From the NCBI GenBank assembly GCA_037974665.1, contig CM075768.1, forward strand, positions 14,809,001 to 14,873,000: a stretch of DNA of 64,000 nucleotides, in the 5' to 3' direction. The stretch comes from Ehretia macrophylla (lineage: Eukaryota > Streptophyta > Magnoliopsida > Boraginales > Ehretiaceae). How positions within the stretch are numbered: the stretch's first letter is position 1; every line of letters starts with the position of its first letter. The position numbers and the translations under genes are program-made. The notes under the pieces were generated by a model. That model was not told the origin of the DNA, made no database searches, and saw only the letters and a program-made list of their open reading frames with translations. This document shows, piece by piece, positions 21,036 through 32,918 of this stretch.

Positions 21036-22977
21036 TGTGCAGGGGCTTGAGAATGAACTTCTTTGTTTTTAAACATAAGCTTCTACTTCGAGTAAGAGGA
21101 GGGGACTTTGAAATCTCTGTCTGAGGAAGAATAGTGGATTTGGATAGTATCTCTTCCATGGATTTGTTCCTATGAATCTCTCTTGGATGAATATTACAGA
21201 GAAGGTCTGAGCTGTCATTACTCTCCGATATATTCATGTTCTGATCAGGTACCAAATTTGGATCTCTAGGATTTTCATTGGGGGGGGGGGGGGGGATGAG
21301 ATTGGCTAGAGTGGGCATTTGAATTAATGGCACCATCTATTTCCGGATGGAGACAGGCTTCTAAAGGTCTGATCTCTCTTTCTACATTAGCTTTATCATT
21401 AAAAGCATGAATTAAGTCATTGTTCCCAATTAAGACAACTTCCACATTAATACCCTGAATTGACTGATTGGAGTTGGGGCTGGGAATTTTGTCTTGCGAA
21501 TGTTCAGAATTAAGAAGCAATTCATTGCTATCGGCTACCTTTTCTGAGGAATTAAATTCTTTTTCATGATTTTGGTACATACTTTTAGAGGTAGTTGGTA
21601 TTGAGCAATGAATAAGTACCTATTGCTCATTAGTAGGAGGAGCCTCCTTCAAATTGCTAACTGCTTTCGACCCAGGCCTTTCAATCACTTGTGCATCATT
21701 TTCACTGCTCTTTCTGGTTAAATTATGGCTAGCCTCTTTGTTTGCACCACTGGGATCAACAATATTAACCATTTCCTTCACCTTATTGATATTAGCATTC
21801 ACTTCCCCAGCCTTAAAATCATTTATTTGCTCAGAATTTATCTTCCCAACAAAGTCCTCACATTCTTTTCCATTCACCTCTTTGCAACATTCCCCATCAT
21901 ATGCAACATTATTTTCCTCCTCATTTTCATTCAATATGTTCAAGACTTCATATTGGTTACTTGCAACTTTTTTTCCCGTTTTCTTGAGCATTCTTTTGTT
22001 TCTTATCAACAACATCAGGTTTGGAATTTTTTCCTTTCTTCCCCGCTTCCTTTTTCTGAAAATCCTTCTATTTGTTTTGATTAGCAGCTTGTGGATCTTT
22101 AGGCTCCATAGTTTCTTTTTTCTTCTCATTGGCCTTTTTTTGGGATTGGCTTTGGGTTGTTAGGGTCCAAATAGCAATGAAATGGGGAATGGCCCAAATG
22201 GTAACATTTAGTGCAATACTCTGGCATCTTCTCAAAGATAATTTCTTGCCATTGACTTCTGATAACCTGTCCTATAGTTCTATCTTTAGTTTGGATCCAA
22301 ATACCTTTAGGAGGTGTTTTGAGACAGTCAAACTCAACACAAACCCGAGCTGCAGCAGGACGATCTCCTTTTGATGTTCTTTTATCCATTTGCAGAGGGG
22401 GGCCTATGGCTTTAGCAATATTCATCAGCGAAGATTTCTCCAAAAGATAAGCTTTTAAAGATGGAAAAGTCACCCAAACTGGTGCAATTGAAGATTCTTT
22501 TTTTGGATCGAAATCTGGAGACCATTTTTGGGTGCGCATTTTGTTACCCACTACATACCAGCTGTCCCTTTCCTAAATCCGCTTGTAGTCGACTTCATTT
22601 GTGAGTTTAAGAAGGATGTGCTTCGGATCTAGCCAAAGGATCTCAAATGGACTTGTGAGTTTTGCTGTAGCAAAAGCTTTTTTAATGATTTCAAGTTTTG
22701 GCATTCGTGAGAACTTACCCACAATGGCAAAGCGGAAAGGCTTCGCAAGGGACTTGAGCTCGTCTTCGAAGAACATTGCTGCGGCATCATTTTGGAAGGT
22801 CTTCGTAGGTCTATTAGGAGGAATGAGAGGTGGGACTGAGGTATTGAGTACCGATCTGAAGGTTTTGTTCCACCCTCGTTGTCCGAGGAGGTTTGGATCT
22901 GGTGGTTTTGGTAGTATTGGCGAGGAAGATGATGAGAGTGGAGGAAAATCAGGTGGCTGAGAATCTTTGTTGGCCAT
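21028..22977 (-). pseudogene. LINE ORF1, gag-like protein with DUF4283-type domain and zinc knuckle
   Basis: It starts at the ATG at 22975-22977 (MANKDSQPPDFPPL) and ends with the TAA at 21028-21030. The N-terminal domain resembles the plant L1 ORF1 region often annotated as DUF4283 (FRFAIVGKFSRMP, then PFEILWLDPKHILLKL; after the stop APVWVTFPSLKAYLLEKSSL). A CCHC zinc knuckle follows (CTKCYHLGHSPFHC, about 22167-22209). The C-terminal half is polar and includes VASNQYEVLNILNE. Lesions are an in-frame TAG near 22573 after DYKRI, a frame change near 22130, and another at the long G run 21280-21295. The protein normally coats LINE RNA. Confidence 0.85.
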
Positions 22978-23255
22978 TTTCCTTGTATACGTTTGGATAG
23001 CGGGTTTAATCAACTAGGGGAAAACAGATGTGCAGGCTAATGCGCAAGGGCTTTCGCGTTAGTGCCCTAGCTTGTCATAAGTCGGATGTAACTATTAGCA
23101 TAGTAGAACTAGACATAGGTCTATTGATTCGACAGGAAAGTGTTATGGAAGGCATCGAGCAATCTTAGTAAATTATATTTTTCTAAAGAAAGAGAAAGCC
23201 TTTCCTCTATGACTTTCACACAGAAACCACATCAATCCCATTGAAATTTGTACTT

Positions 23256-23817
23256 ATGAAGATATTATTTTATTAATTAGTCAGACACTTCTAATTAATT
23301 AATTTAATCCATTCATGACTTGGAAGAACCTTTGCAATAACTGATAGAAATTATAAAAGATCATTGATATAACTCTTGGAAACCATTACACTAAATGAAA
23401 AAAAAAAAAAAATGTTGTTATCATTGTTCCAAATCAATGCCAACAAGAAAACGCCTATCATATAATCTTTAATAAGACTATGGTAATAATGCAAAACGGC
23501 TTTTAACTCCTACTATTTGTTTGCAAAATCTATTCTGGCACATAATTTACAAAAAATTCTAACTCGATGAATGGAAAATCATTTCATAAAATTATTTACA
23601 ACAGTTTTTAGTATTTTTCCTATAGCTTTCAAGTGTTGTAATAGAGTACTCTAAATATGGTTTTATGGAAATAAAAATAGTTTGACATTCAAAATAGGAT
23701 AAAAATAATTTGGTGATTCCTAAGATAGTTTTGTCTTCTTAATATTAGAATACGCCAAGCACACATTTCATTTGCTAATGTTTCTTCATCTGGGATACGT
23801 GTAGGTATATCCATTTC
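23256..23817. other. AT-rich spacer
   Basis: Sequence downstream of the LINE insertion with a short A run near 23400. Nothing was recognised. Confidence 0.5.
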
Positions 23818-24540
23818 AGGGAAACAAATCCAGGTCCCTAGGCATTCAGACCAAATAAGTCCATAATTTTTTTTTTTTTAATGTCGTCTCAAATCCTCTA
23901 TTAGTCAGCTGTTAGTTAAATTGATTTAACCGTATGAATTGATAGATTTTCCCTAAACAAATATTAATATGGAGGCATTTAGTCTTCACAAGAATTGAAA
24001 AAAAAAAATCAACATTAACCATCACACTCCTACCCCAAGAGACCACCCCTACGGCCAAATCCCAAACCTCAACGCCCCCACACTATAAAATCAATATATA
24101 TGTGTATGTATGTATCATATATGTGTGAGAGTATGTGTGTATGTGTGTAGGTATGTAAATAGGCATTGTATATGTTTGAGATTTGGGGGAGGGATGGATT
24201 GGGGTAGGAACTGTTGGGGTAGGGGTGTGGGTTTGGGCATTGAGGTTGGTGGCAGTATTGGGGCAGGGAAGGGAAGGGAAGAGAAGGGAGTGGGAAAGGG
24301 GATACTGTTATAGTGGGAGTGGGGTTGGGTAGCCTAGTGTGATGAGCCATGTGGCATTGCGTATGTGGGTTATTTTATTTTTTTACTTTCTTAATTACAC
24401 CTAAAATAACTATAATGTCCCTCCTCAAGTAAAATTGACAAACACCGTTAAGTTTGAAGGATTTGGGAGGACTAAAAAAAACTGAGAGCCCTATTTGGTC
24501 TAATGATTAAGAAAAATAAATCTGGATGTCTTTTTTCCCG
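23818..24540. mobile_element. probable non-autonomous DNA transposon (MITE-like)
   Basis: The two ends carry related sequence in opposite orientation. The left has ATCCAGG, CAGACCAAATAAG, a T run, then CTCAAATCCTC. The reverse complement of the right has ATCCAGATTT, TTAGACCAAATAGGG, a T run, then CCCAAATCCTTC. The middle is GT- and GGGA-rich. I could not fix exact ends or a TSD, so the class is open (hAT-like is possible). Confidence 0.4.
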
Positions 24541-25194
24541 TCCATTTTAGGGTTGGAGCTTCTAAAATGCATGGAAAGAAAATTAACATGGGTTAGAAGG
24601 TGCAGAAATGGTGTGCAATGATATATATATGTGACAAATAGATTGATCACATTCATGATTAGAAATGACAACAGTTCGGATAATTGTGAAAAATGACACA
24701 ACCGTAATCAAAATTATTTAGCAAATCAATAACTATAACTATAACCAAAATTTAACAATTTTCAAAACTAATAACCGTAACCGTTAAGAATTTAAAAAAC
24801 TACGGTTAACCGTAACCGTTTAACAAAAAAAATAATTACTTTAAATAAAAAAACCTTAAAAAATGTAAGAAAAATTAGTTTAAATGTAAAGAAACCAAAA
24901 ATAAAAGAATCCAAGTCAATGATAAAACTTGAAATAAATTACATAATAATTTATGAGCAAAAATCAAAATCAATAAGTTATGTAAAGAGAAATTCATTCC
25001 CAAGTGCCAAGCGAAAATGTCTCTTCTTTTGTTTCAGCAAGTAAAAATGACAATTCTTAAGAGTATAAATATTGGTTTAATAGGTTTAGCCCATCTCTTT
25101 TAGTTGAGCTTAGTTTACTTTTTTTAATTGAGTTTAGTTCAAATTTTTATCATTTTACTTACCAATTTTAATTAGTCTTCTATTATTTTAAGTG

Positions 25195-25246
<52 letters not shown>

Positions 25247-25717
25247 AGATTTTCGGGTTTCGGTTTTTTTAAAAAGTAAAAAACCAAAATCTATCGATTT
25301 ATCCATCAGTTTCCTTTTATAAAACCAAAACCCTAACGGATTCCCCATTAGTTTTTGTTATCGAATTTTTATTAGGCAGTTATCCGTCAATTTCAAATAA
25401 AGTGGGTACCTATTGCCATCACATAACAAGTAAAGTCGTAATAACCCAAGGCCCATGCAAGAGGGATTAAGCTTAATAATGCAAGCTTCATGTAACAAAT
25501 GCTTGGATAGAAAATCTCGTACCACAAGAAGAAAAATAGGCATGGGTGGTGGATTTTAACGAGTATATTTTTTTCCATCGCTACTTAGTGACAAAAAGAC
25601 GACGGTAAATATTCAATCACTGAATAACTATGGAAAAGCAATGAAATTAGGGATGCATTGGATTCTCATATTTATTTGGAAGATACTTATTTCGGATGAA
25701 CCGAACCAATAGGGGCA
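24541..25717. other. AT-rich spacer with (TA)n microsatellite
   Basis: Several AACCGTAACCGTTAA-like repeats near 24715-24835, a (TA)n run at about 25198-25243, and no coding or RNA gene. Confidence 0.5.
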
Positions 25718-25785
25718 ATGATCAGCCACACTGGGACTGAGACATGGCCCAGACTCCTACGGGAGGCATTAGTGGGGAATGCAAT
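25718..25785 (+). pseudogene. plastid-type 16S rRNA gene fragment (NUPT)
   Basis: A 68-bp stretch matches the conserved 16S segment around ATGATCAGCCACACTGGGAC, TGAGAC-TGGCCCAGACTCC and TACGGGAGGCA. GATGATCAGCC is the plastid/bacterial form rather than the mitochondrial one. There are substitutions (for example CATTAG for the usual CAGCAG) and an apparent loss of about 5 bases after GTGGGGAAT. Only this short piece is present, so it is a decayed nuclear copy of organelle DNA and not a functional rRNA gene. A bacterial contaminant is unlikely because the flanks are ordinary plant spacer. Confidence 0.85.
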
Positions 25786-25869
25786 AATTGAGTTCATTGA
25801 TATTCTTGGTATAGTAAATGCTATAACACATACAATCTTACTCAATTCAATGGAATGCTATTGTTTGAT

Positions 25870-26002
25870 CAACGTTTGAAAATAAGATTGCATATTATAA
25901 AGAGACATTGAAAGTTATTGCTAAGATTATTGAGGCTTTTCTTGTACTTGCAATACAGACATTGAAAGTTGGCCCTTGATTATTCGTTGCCTCTCAAAAT
26001 TA
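25870..26002 (+). repeat. segmental duplication, copy 1
   Basis: Nearly identical to 27309-27450, including ACGTTTGAAAATAAGATTG, TGAGGCTTTTCTTGTACTTG and TTATTCGTTGCCTCTC. The match resumes at 27184 beyond the MULE-like insertion, showing that the insertion split this copy. Confidence 0.9.
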
Positions 26003-27183
26003 GAGTAAAATGCATCATATCCCCTTGTCTTTTATAAAAGTTACATAATAAACTTTATGTTTTTAAAAGTAGCGTAAAACTCCATGTGTTATGTATAATG
26101 TTGCACACTCTCCCCAATCTAAACATCCGTTAAATTTTGTTAGTTAAAAGTTTTAAAAGACTAAATTACCCCCATTAAATAAAAATATTTTTTATTGTTA
26201 TTTAGCTTTTGAAATTTCTTTCGCTATTATAAATCACATTAACGATATTTTGATCAAAATAATTTTATAATAAATTTTATATCTTTTCATTCTAATTGAA
26301 ATTATGAATCTAATACTTCAAATTTCATGCGATTTGAACAAAAACTGAGAAAGATATGAATTTTTGAATTTTTTTTTTTCATGGCCCAAATTCTTCGGCC
26401 TCCACTGGCAAGCCAGGTTAGTTTAAAAAAAACTTGGCAAATATGAAGGTTTAAACCCTAAACGAAACCTTACTAACAAGGTAGTTAACCACTAAGCCAC
26501 ATAAGCTACTCAAACATTTAGGGAGCACAAAATATTATATGTAGGCTTTCTTTTACATTCCAGCAGCCACCTCTTCCATCTTCGCCATTCTCTAACCATC
26601 TTCATCAATCACCTCCGCCACTGCAACCACCTCTACCAGCCAACATCGACTTAGCATTAAAATCTGTCAAACTAATACACAACAATAACCATTTAAAGTT
26701 ATGAAACTTTGAAAAAAAATAGGATTTAATTTAAAAGTCAATCTCAAAGTTCAACTCCTATATGAGAATTATTTATAGGGTATGAGGATTTTTAAAAGAT
26801 TATTAATGTTAAGTATCTAAAATTATTTATGATGGAGATATATAATATGTAATGGTGGAATGTGCCAGAGGTGAAGAAGAAGAAGGGTGAAACAAAAAAA
26901 ACAAAAAAAAACAAAAAAAACAAAAAAAAAAATGGAAGAAAGAAAGTTTAGTAAGAATATAAGGGTAGTTTGGTTTATCAATATGATTTTTAATGCTTTG
27001 TGCAATTCTTAGTTATATTGAAAGTGTTTGTATGTCATTCTCCGTTAAGTTTAACGAAAAATTGGATGAAAGGTCTATGGTGTAACATTATAGAAAATAC
27101 AGGGTATTTTATGCCACTTTTAAAAATACAAGATTTATTATGCAACTTTTACAAAACACAAGAAAGTATAGTATATTTTACTC
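26003..27183. mobile_element. non-autonomous MULE-like element with long TIRs
   Basis: The left end begins GAGTAAAATGCATCATAT and the right end, reversed, GAGTAAAATATACTATAC. Similarity continues for about 110-140 bp (for example TTGCATAATAAA and TATAATGTTAC). A perfect 10-bp repeat CTCAAAATTA flanks it at 25993-26002 and 27184-27193. Long TIRs with 9-10-bp TSDs fit Mutator-like elements. No transposase is present; the 1.18 kb interior is AT-rich. Confidence 0.85.
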
Positions 27184-27308
27184 CTCAAAATTATTCCGAA
27201 TATGTACGCCACAAATTTAGGATCATACTCAATTTGATATAATTATTTGATTTTAAAGGAGATCTGTAGTTAATCCGTTGCTCAATAGCCACATATTAGT
27301 ACCTATAT

Positions 27309-27470
27309 TTAGTAATAACGTTTGAAAATAAGATTGTATATTATAAACAGACATTGAAAGTTATTGCTAATTAAGATTATTGAGGCTTTTCTTGTACTTG
27401 CAATACAGACATTGAAAGTTACCCCTTGATTATTCGTTGCCTCTCAAAATTATTCCGAATATGTACGACA
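27309..27470 (+). repeat. segmental duplication, copy 2
   Basis: Uninterrupted second copy of 25870-26002 plus 27184-27205, in direct orientation. Its last part (CTTGATTATTCG to CCGAATATG) is also similar to about 49449-49493 upstream of TPS pseudogene 2. Confidence 0.88.
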
Positions 27471-27619
27471 CCAATTTTGGTGGTAAAAGGTCCCCCATGG
27501 CCATGACATTATGTGGTGTCTGTTTTAGCGTACGCTCGTACGGTGTTTTTTTTTTCTTTGAACTGGCCTCGTGCGCTGTTGATCATAAAATCTTCACGCT
27601 ACCAAATGATTTATAAATA

Positions 27620-28025
27620 GGGTAAATTCCACATTTAATCTATATTGTTTACATATTTTTTTAATACTATTTTTTAATATTTTAAAAAATTTATAAAAGT
27701 CTCTAAAATTTATAAAAGTGATTCAAAATAGTTTTTATTATTTAATACTAACTAAGTTGGTCCTTATAATTTTTCAAAAAATTCAATTTAATTCATAGTA
27801 TTTTCTTTAAAAAAAAGTATTAATTTAGTCCCTACATGTGACCCATGTTTAGAGACTAATTTAAATTTTTTGAAAATGATAGGGACTAAATTGACTAATT
27901 TTAAACAATAAGAACCGTTTTAAATCACTTTTATAAATATTAAAGACTAATATAATTTTTTTAAAATATTAAGGAACAACTTAAAAAACTGTGTAAATAA
28001 TATGGATTATTGGCACAATTTACCC
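27620..28025. mobile_element. 406-bp fold-back MITE (MULE-type) in the TPS1 upstream region
   Basis: Begins GGGTAAATTCCACATTTAAT and ends in its near reverse complement (AATTTACCC). The two halves are complementary, with repeated phrases of the type 'TAGTCC...ATTG'. A perfect 10-bp TSD TTTATAAATA lies at 27610-27619 and 28026-28035. It ends 118 bp before the TPS1 start codon. It is one of at least five relatives in this window. Confidence 0.88.
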
Positions 28026-28093
28026 TTTATAAATAGGTCGAGTAGCATAACTTTGTTAGTTCGGAATTAAAATTGTTAGTTAGGAATTAAAAA

Positions 28094-28122
<29 letters not shown>
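28094..28122. repeat. (TA)n microsatellite before TPS1
   Basis: TA repeats about 25-50 bp upstream of the TPS1 ATG. They could act as or hide a TATA box, but no distinct core promoter can be assigned. Confidence 0.7.
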
Positions 28123-28127
<5 letters not shown>

Positions 28128-31100
28128 CTGCCCAGTGTTGAAATGGTGCACGCCATCGAGTTTGTATCTCTTCACTGCTCCTTCGCACACAATCCAACAA
28201 AATATACTTCAAGGAGAAGTATCCATCACGTAAGATTAACACGAAAAATATATTGCATGTCCAACACTCAATTGAATCACTCAACAACTAATAGGCGGTC
28301 CGCAAATTATCAACCAAGTTCTTGGAATCTTGATTTCGCGGACTCCACAGGGAACAGTCAAGCAGTACGTATGCATTTCTTACATGTTTTATCTTTCACC
28401 GAAGAATACTCGTAGAAAACTTTTACTAAGGTTTGTGTCACTCAAAACGTTTTCATTATGCGCTCATCTGATTCTAATATGAGATGAGTTTCTCATATAT
28501 GTATGACTTGATCCTTCAAAAACCGACCCTGTATGGAATAGTTTCCATTGGGTCACATATGCATGTACACATCTCATTTTTCCTTTTCTCTTTCTGATTT
28601 CCTTTTTTGCTTATTTGTATAGGGAGAATTTGGAAAGGAGACTACAAAGAAGTTGTTGGAGGAAGAAGTAAGATGCAGGCTTGAGAGTAAAAATTCAGAG
28701 CCAACTGAGCTGCTTGAACTAATCGATGACATCGATCGACTAGGCCTTGGCTACCGGTTCCGCCCGAGTATAAAGAGAGCCTTGGATAAAATAATATCCG
28801 AGGGAGAATCGACCATGAAAGTAAAGAAGAGTTTGCATGCTTCATCTCTTTACTTCAGGCTCCTCAGGCAAAATGTCTATACGGTTTCTACAGGTACATG
28901 GTGTTAAATTCTTGACCTAGTTAAAACTTCCAACTATTATTATTAACATCAACGAGCAAACTGACGCGTTTCTAGCCCATACTCCAGACTCGTAAGTGAT
29001 TTGTATTGTAATTTGGAGAATGACAATTTTGGACCAAATATCGACTGCTAGACCCAAAATGATTTAATGGAGTTATTAGTTAAACTCAAAAGATTAATTT
29101 ATAAATCACAATCCTATCATATCTCCTGCTAACATGAAACACTCTTATCACCCTTCATCAAGGATCTAACATCCTCGCTAGATGCACAATCCAATCCATA
29201 GGCACGACGAACTAAATGGTAAAATTCTAAATGTGGCTCGTAGATGTTCAAGAGGTAGTCCTACCCATTTAGATGGTATAACCTTTTGTTATGATACTTT
29301 CAATTAGCAATTGTTGATACTCTAATTACACACCCCAGTCTAGAACTTTGGACTCTCTTAAGTAAGACTGATGTTGCAAATTAACTTGAAAATAATTATA
29401 TTGGGAGAGCAAATATTCACTAGGTTGGAAGTAGTTAACATCCATAACACCTTCCACCACTACAGCCGCATACATAACACACAGATCACGTAACCACACA
29501 CACCATGCACTTACTTGTTCCACGTACTCTTTTTCTGAACTTGTCTCTTTTTTCTTTTTCTTTCTCTTTTGGTCTCTTCTTTTACTCCTTTTTCTCCCCC
29601 TCTCTTTCTCTTTCTCTCTTGTCCTCTTTTCTCCTCTCTGGTTTCTCTTTTAACTCTTCTCTCTACATTTTCTAAATAGCTTTGCTAATTCCAAGCCTTA
29701 CTCCTCCAGGTGAGTTGCTCCAACCGCTCCCAGCACTTGGCCTATCAGACCTCCACCATCAATTATTCTCTTTGATTACATCTAGTTCCAAGTCATGCAT
29801 ATAGATAAAGAAGAGAAAAAGAAAGCCTGCAGAAGCCTTTATCCCACCTAGCGGCAAAGCCACGTTTGGCACTTGATGTGCACTGGCACACCCTGAAATT
29901 TTGGGAAAAAGATCTTCTTCTTCTTTTTTTTTTTTTTTTTTTTTTCTGTCATGAAAACAGCAACATATGTCTATATGTGTGTTTTCTTGTATGTCTATAT
30001 GTGGTTGTCTTTCTTTGTATGTGTGTCTATTTGTGCGAGTGTTTCGCTATAGAGGGATGTGTGCATCTAATTGTGAGTACATGGTAAGGAAAATTGAAAG
30101 AAGAAGAAAATGAACGGGGAAAATAAAAAGTAAATTTATGGCACTGAACCATTTTTGAAACCTATGTGCAAGTTGTTATTGGTTGTAGATAAGTGGTAGA
30201 ACCACTTATTTATTGCAACAATAGATTTAGGTTCAAGTCTTAGTAATAGCATTTTGTTTTATACAATGAATTTAAAGTTATTAGAGTAGGAATGCAAATA
30301 ATTTTTTAGATTGTTCCAAAAATGTTATTGTATAAAATAATTTTTTGATTTTATCCTTACAAAGTCAGTCGTTAGACAATTTAAACAAAAAAAATTAATG
30401 GAGTGGTCGAAACAAGATCCTTTTAATAAATTAATGGTCCTTTTAGGACCAAAACTAATTAAATGGTCAAAATAGGTTTGAGACAATAGTTTAATGATCT
30501 CTGCAATAATTTATTCTTGGATTTATATTCTTTCTTGAATTAAATGCGGAGACTCATGCCTTGAAGATATTTGTGTTACAAAGTGTTTAAATTAAGTATT
30601 GATTTGGTTATAGTATAGAAATATGATTTTAAAAATAAAATCATCAATTTTTTTTATAGTTTATATATATAAAAATTTATGCATAAATGATTTTCACGAA
30701 ATTCTAGTTACTGACTTTGATATAATAGTGCACACCTTGATCTCCGGTGTCTGCCTCCACCAGTGATCCCACCACCACCATTACCACCACCTGACACGGC
30801 TGCACCATCGTCTTTTTCCACGTCAAATATGCCTCGTTGAAGTGCTGGCCAAGACATTCTCTTTTTCTAAGTTTTTATTTTTTTCATTTAAATTGATTTT
30901 TTTTTTGTTCCACTTCGCACAGTGTTGAAGTAATGACAAAAACATTTGTTTCAATATTATTTTTACTTGGTCCAAAAAAATATATATATTATTTTTACAA
31001 TGTCCAATATGCTGTTTTTAATTGAAGTTGATTTTTTTTTTTTTTTTAACTATTCCACCCTTCACGCGACATCATCTAACTGAATTGTTTTTTCCCTTTT

Positions 31101-31831
31101 GGTGAGTGGAATAGATATTTTTGACAGTTTCAAAGACCACGGAGGCAACTTTAAGGAAAATATAGCACTAGATGTAAAGGGAATGTTGAGTATGTATGAA
31201 GCTTCACACCTTGCAATTGAAGGAGAAAGTGTACTAGACGAGGCTAAAGCTTTTAGAAGCTTGCATCTAAAAAACTTGAGAGGTGAACATCCATAAAAGC
31301 ATTAAGGAACAAGTTAATCATGCTTTAGAGCTCCCATTAATTCGCCGTCGAATGCAAAGATTGGAAGCTAGATGGAACATTGAAGCATACACTAAGAGGT
31401 CTGGAGTAAATCAACTATTGCTAGATTTAGCAAAACTAGATTATAACAATGTGCAATCAGTGCTCCAAAGAGATCTTCGAGATATGACAATGTAAGGAAA
31501 ATGAACATATACTAATTAATTAATTGGGAATTTAATGAAACTTACAATATTTTGCTTGTGAAATTTTTAGGTGGTGGAAGGATGTAGATTTGGCAAACAA
31601 GTTGAGTTTCGCAGGGATAGGCTGATGGAAAGCTTCTTCTGGGCAGTGGGAATGGTTTTTGATCCTCAATTTAGCAAATGTCGCAAAGGACTAACTAAAC
31701 TAGCTAAGCTAATTACTGTATTAGATGATGTATATGATGTTTACGGTTCTCCAGATGAACTAGAACAATTCACTCATGCCGTAGATAGGTTTGTCCTTTT
31801 AAGACAAAGATTTGATAACATTAATTTGTTC

Positions 31832-32654
31832 GAGCAAAAGACTTAACACTCTCTGTGTTTTGTCAAAAATGCACAATATCCCCTTGTATTTTATAAATAA
31901 ACTGATTACTTTTCTGTGTTTTAAAAATGCAATTGAATACCCCATTGTGTTTTATAAATAAGTTGATTATCTCCTTATATTTTAAAAACGTAGCTAAATA
32001 CTTCCTGTTAAAATAAACATTTTTCTAACGATTGCAGTTATTCAACTATATTTTTTAAAATACTGTGGGGGATTCACCTACATTTTTAGAACACAAGGGG
32101 TTATCAGCTAATTTATAAAATACAGGAGTATTCAACTATATTTTTAAAACACATGAGGATTATCAGCTTATTTATAAAACTAGTAAACGACTTTAATACC
32201 CCCATATTTTGTCAAAAGTGTACAATACCCCCTTATGTTTTAAAACGTAACTGATTACCCGCTTATATTTTATAAAAGTAATTGAATACTCCATATACTT
32301 TAAAAAGTAACTGATTATCTCTCTGTGTTTTAAAACAGTAGCTGAATACCCCCATGTTTTAAAAATGAACCCTAAACCGTTTGTCTTTAACATGAGGTAT
32401 TCAGCTACGTTTTAAAAAATACAGGGGGGTTTTCAACTACAGATTTAAAACACAAGGGGATAATCAGTTACGTTTTAAAATAAAGAGGGGTATTCAACTA
32501 CTTTTATAAAATAAATAGGGGTAATCAGCTGCGTTTTAAAACACAAGAAGTATTATTCACCTTTGACAAAACACATGCGGGTTTACTCTTTATAAAACAT
32601 ATAAGGTATTGTGTGTTTTTGACAAAATACAGGGGGCATTAAATTAGTTTACTC
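31832..32654. mobile_element. fold-back MULE-like element made of minisatellite units, TPS1 intron 4
   Basis: Ends are GAGCAAAAGACTTAACAC (left) and, reversed, GAGTAAACTAATTTAATG (right), both leading into TGT.TTTTGTCAAAA. A perfect 9-bp TSD AATTTGTTC lies at 31823-31831 and 32655-32663. The interior is a degenerate array of units of about 30-35 bp, such as GTAATCAGCTACGTTTTAAA plus a short C/G-rich spacer, and reverses orientation once near the middle and again near 32180-32380. A partial relative lies at 36437-36652. Confidence 0.85.
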
Positions 32655-32711
32655 AATTTGTTCTCATACAAATCTTTTCTTATCACTAATCATCAATCAA
32701 ATCTTCATTAA

Positions 32712-32918
<207 letters not shown>

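Larger units (their letters stand above)
16780..23239 (-). mobile_element. complete L1-type LINE, about 6.46 kb
   Basis: The element runs on the - strand from about 23239 to a poly-A tail, seen as a T run at about 16778-16789. A perfect 16-bp direct repeat, ATTGAAATTTGTACTT, borders it at 16764-16779 and 23240-23255, as target-primed reverse transcription produces. It holds a 5' UTR of about 260 bp, ORF1 (nucleic-acid-binding) and ORF2 (endonuclease, RT, zf-RVT, RNase H). ORF1 and ORF2 both carry stops and frameshifts, so this copy is full length but inactive. A C-terminal RNase H is typical of many plant L1 elements. Confidence 0.93.

Noticed and set aside
21654-22163. Plus-strand ORFs of about 170 codons inside the LINE
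   Set aside because: They are the antisense of LINE ORF1; hydrophobic runs come from reverse-reading its Lys/Glu-rich region.
24069-24350. Pro/Ser-rich minus-strand ORF
   Set aside because: It comes from a GGGA/GT-rich low-complexity tract inside a MITE-like element.
31832-32654. Regularly spaced repeats resembling a CRISPR array
   Set aside because: Units are degenerate, change orientation, have no unique spacers, and lie in a plant intron within an element that has a TSD.
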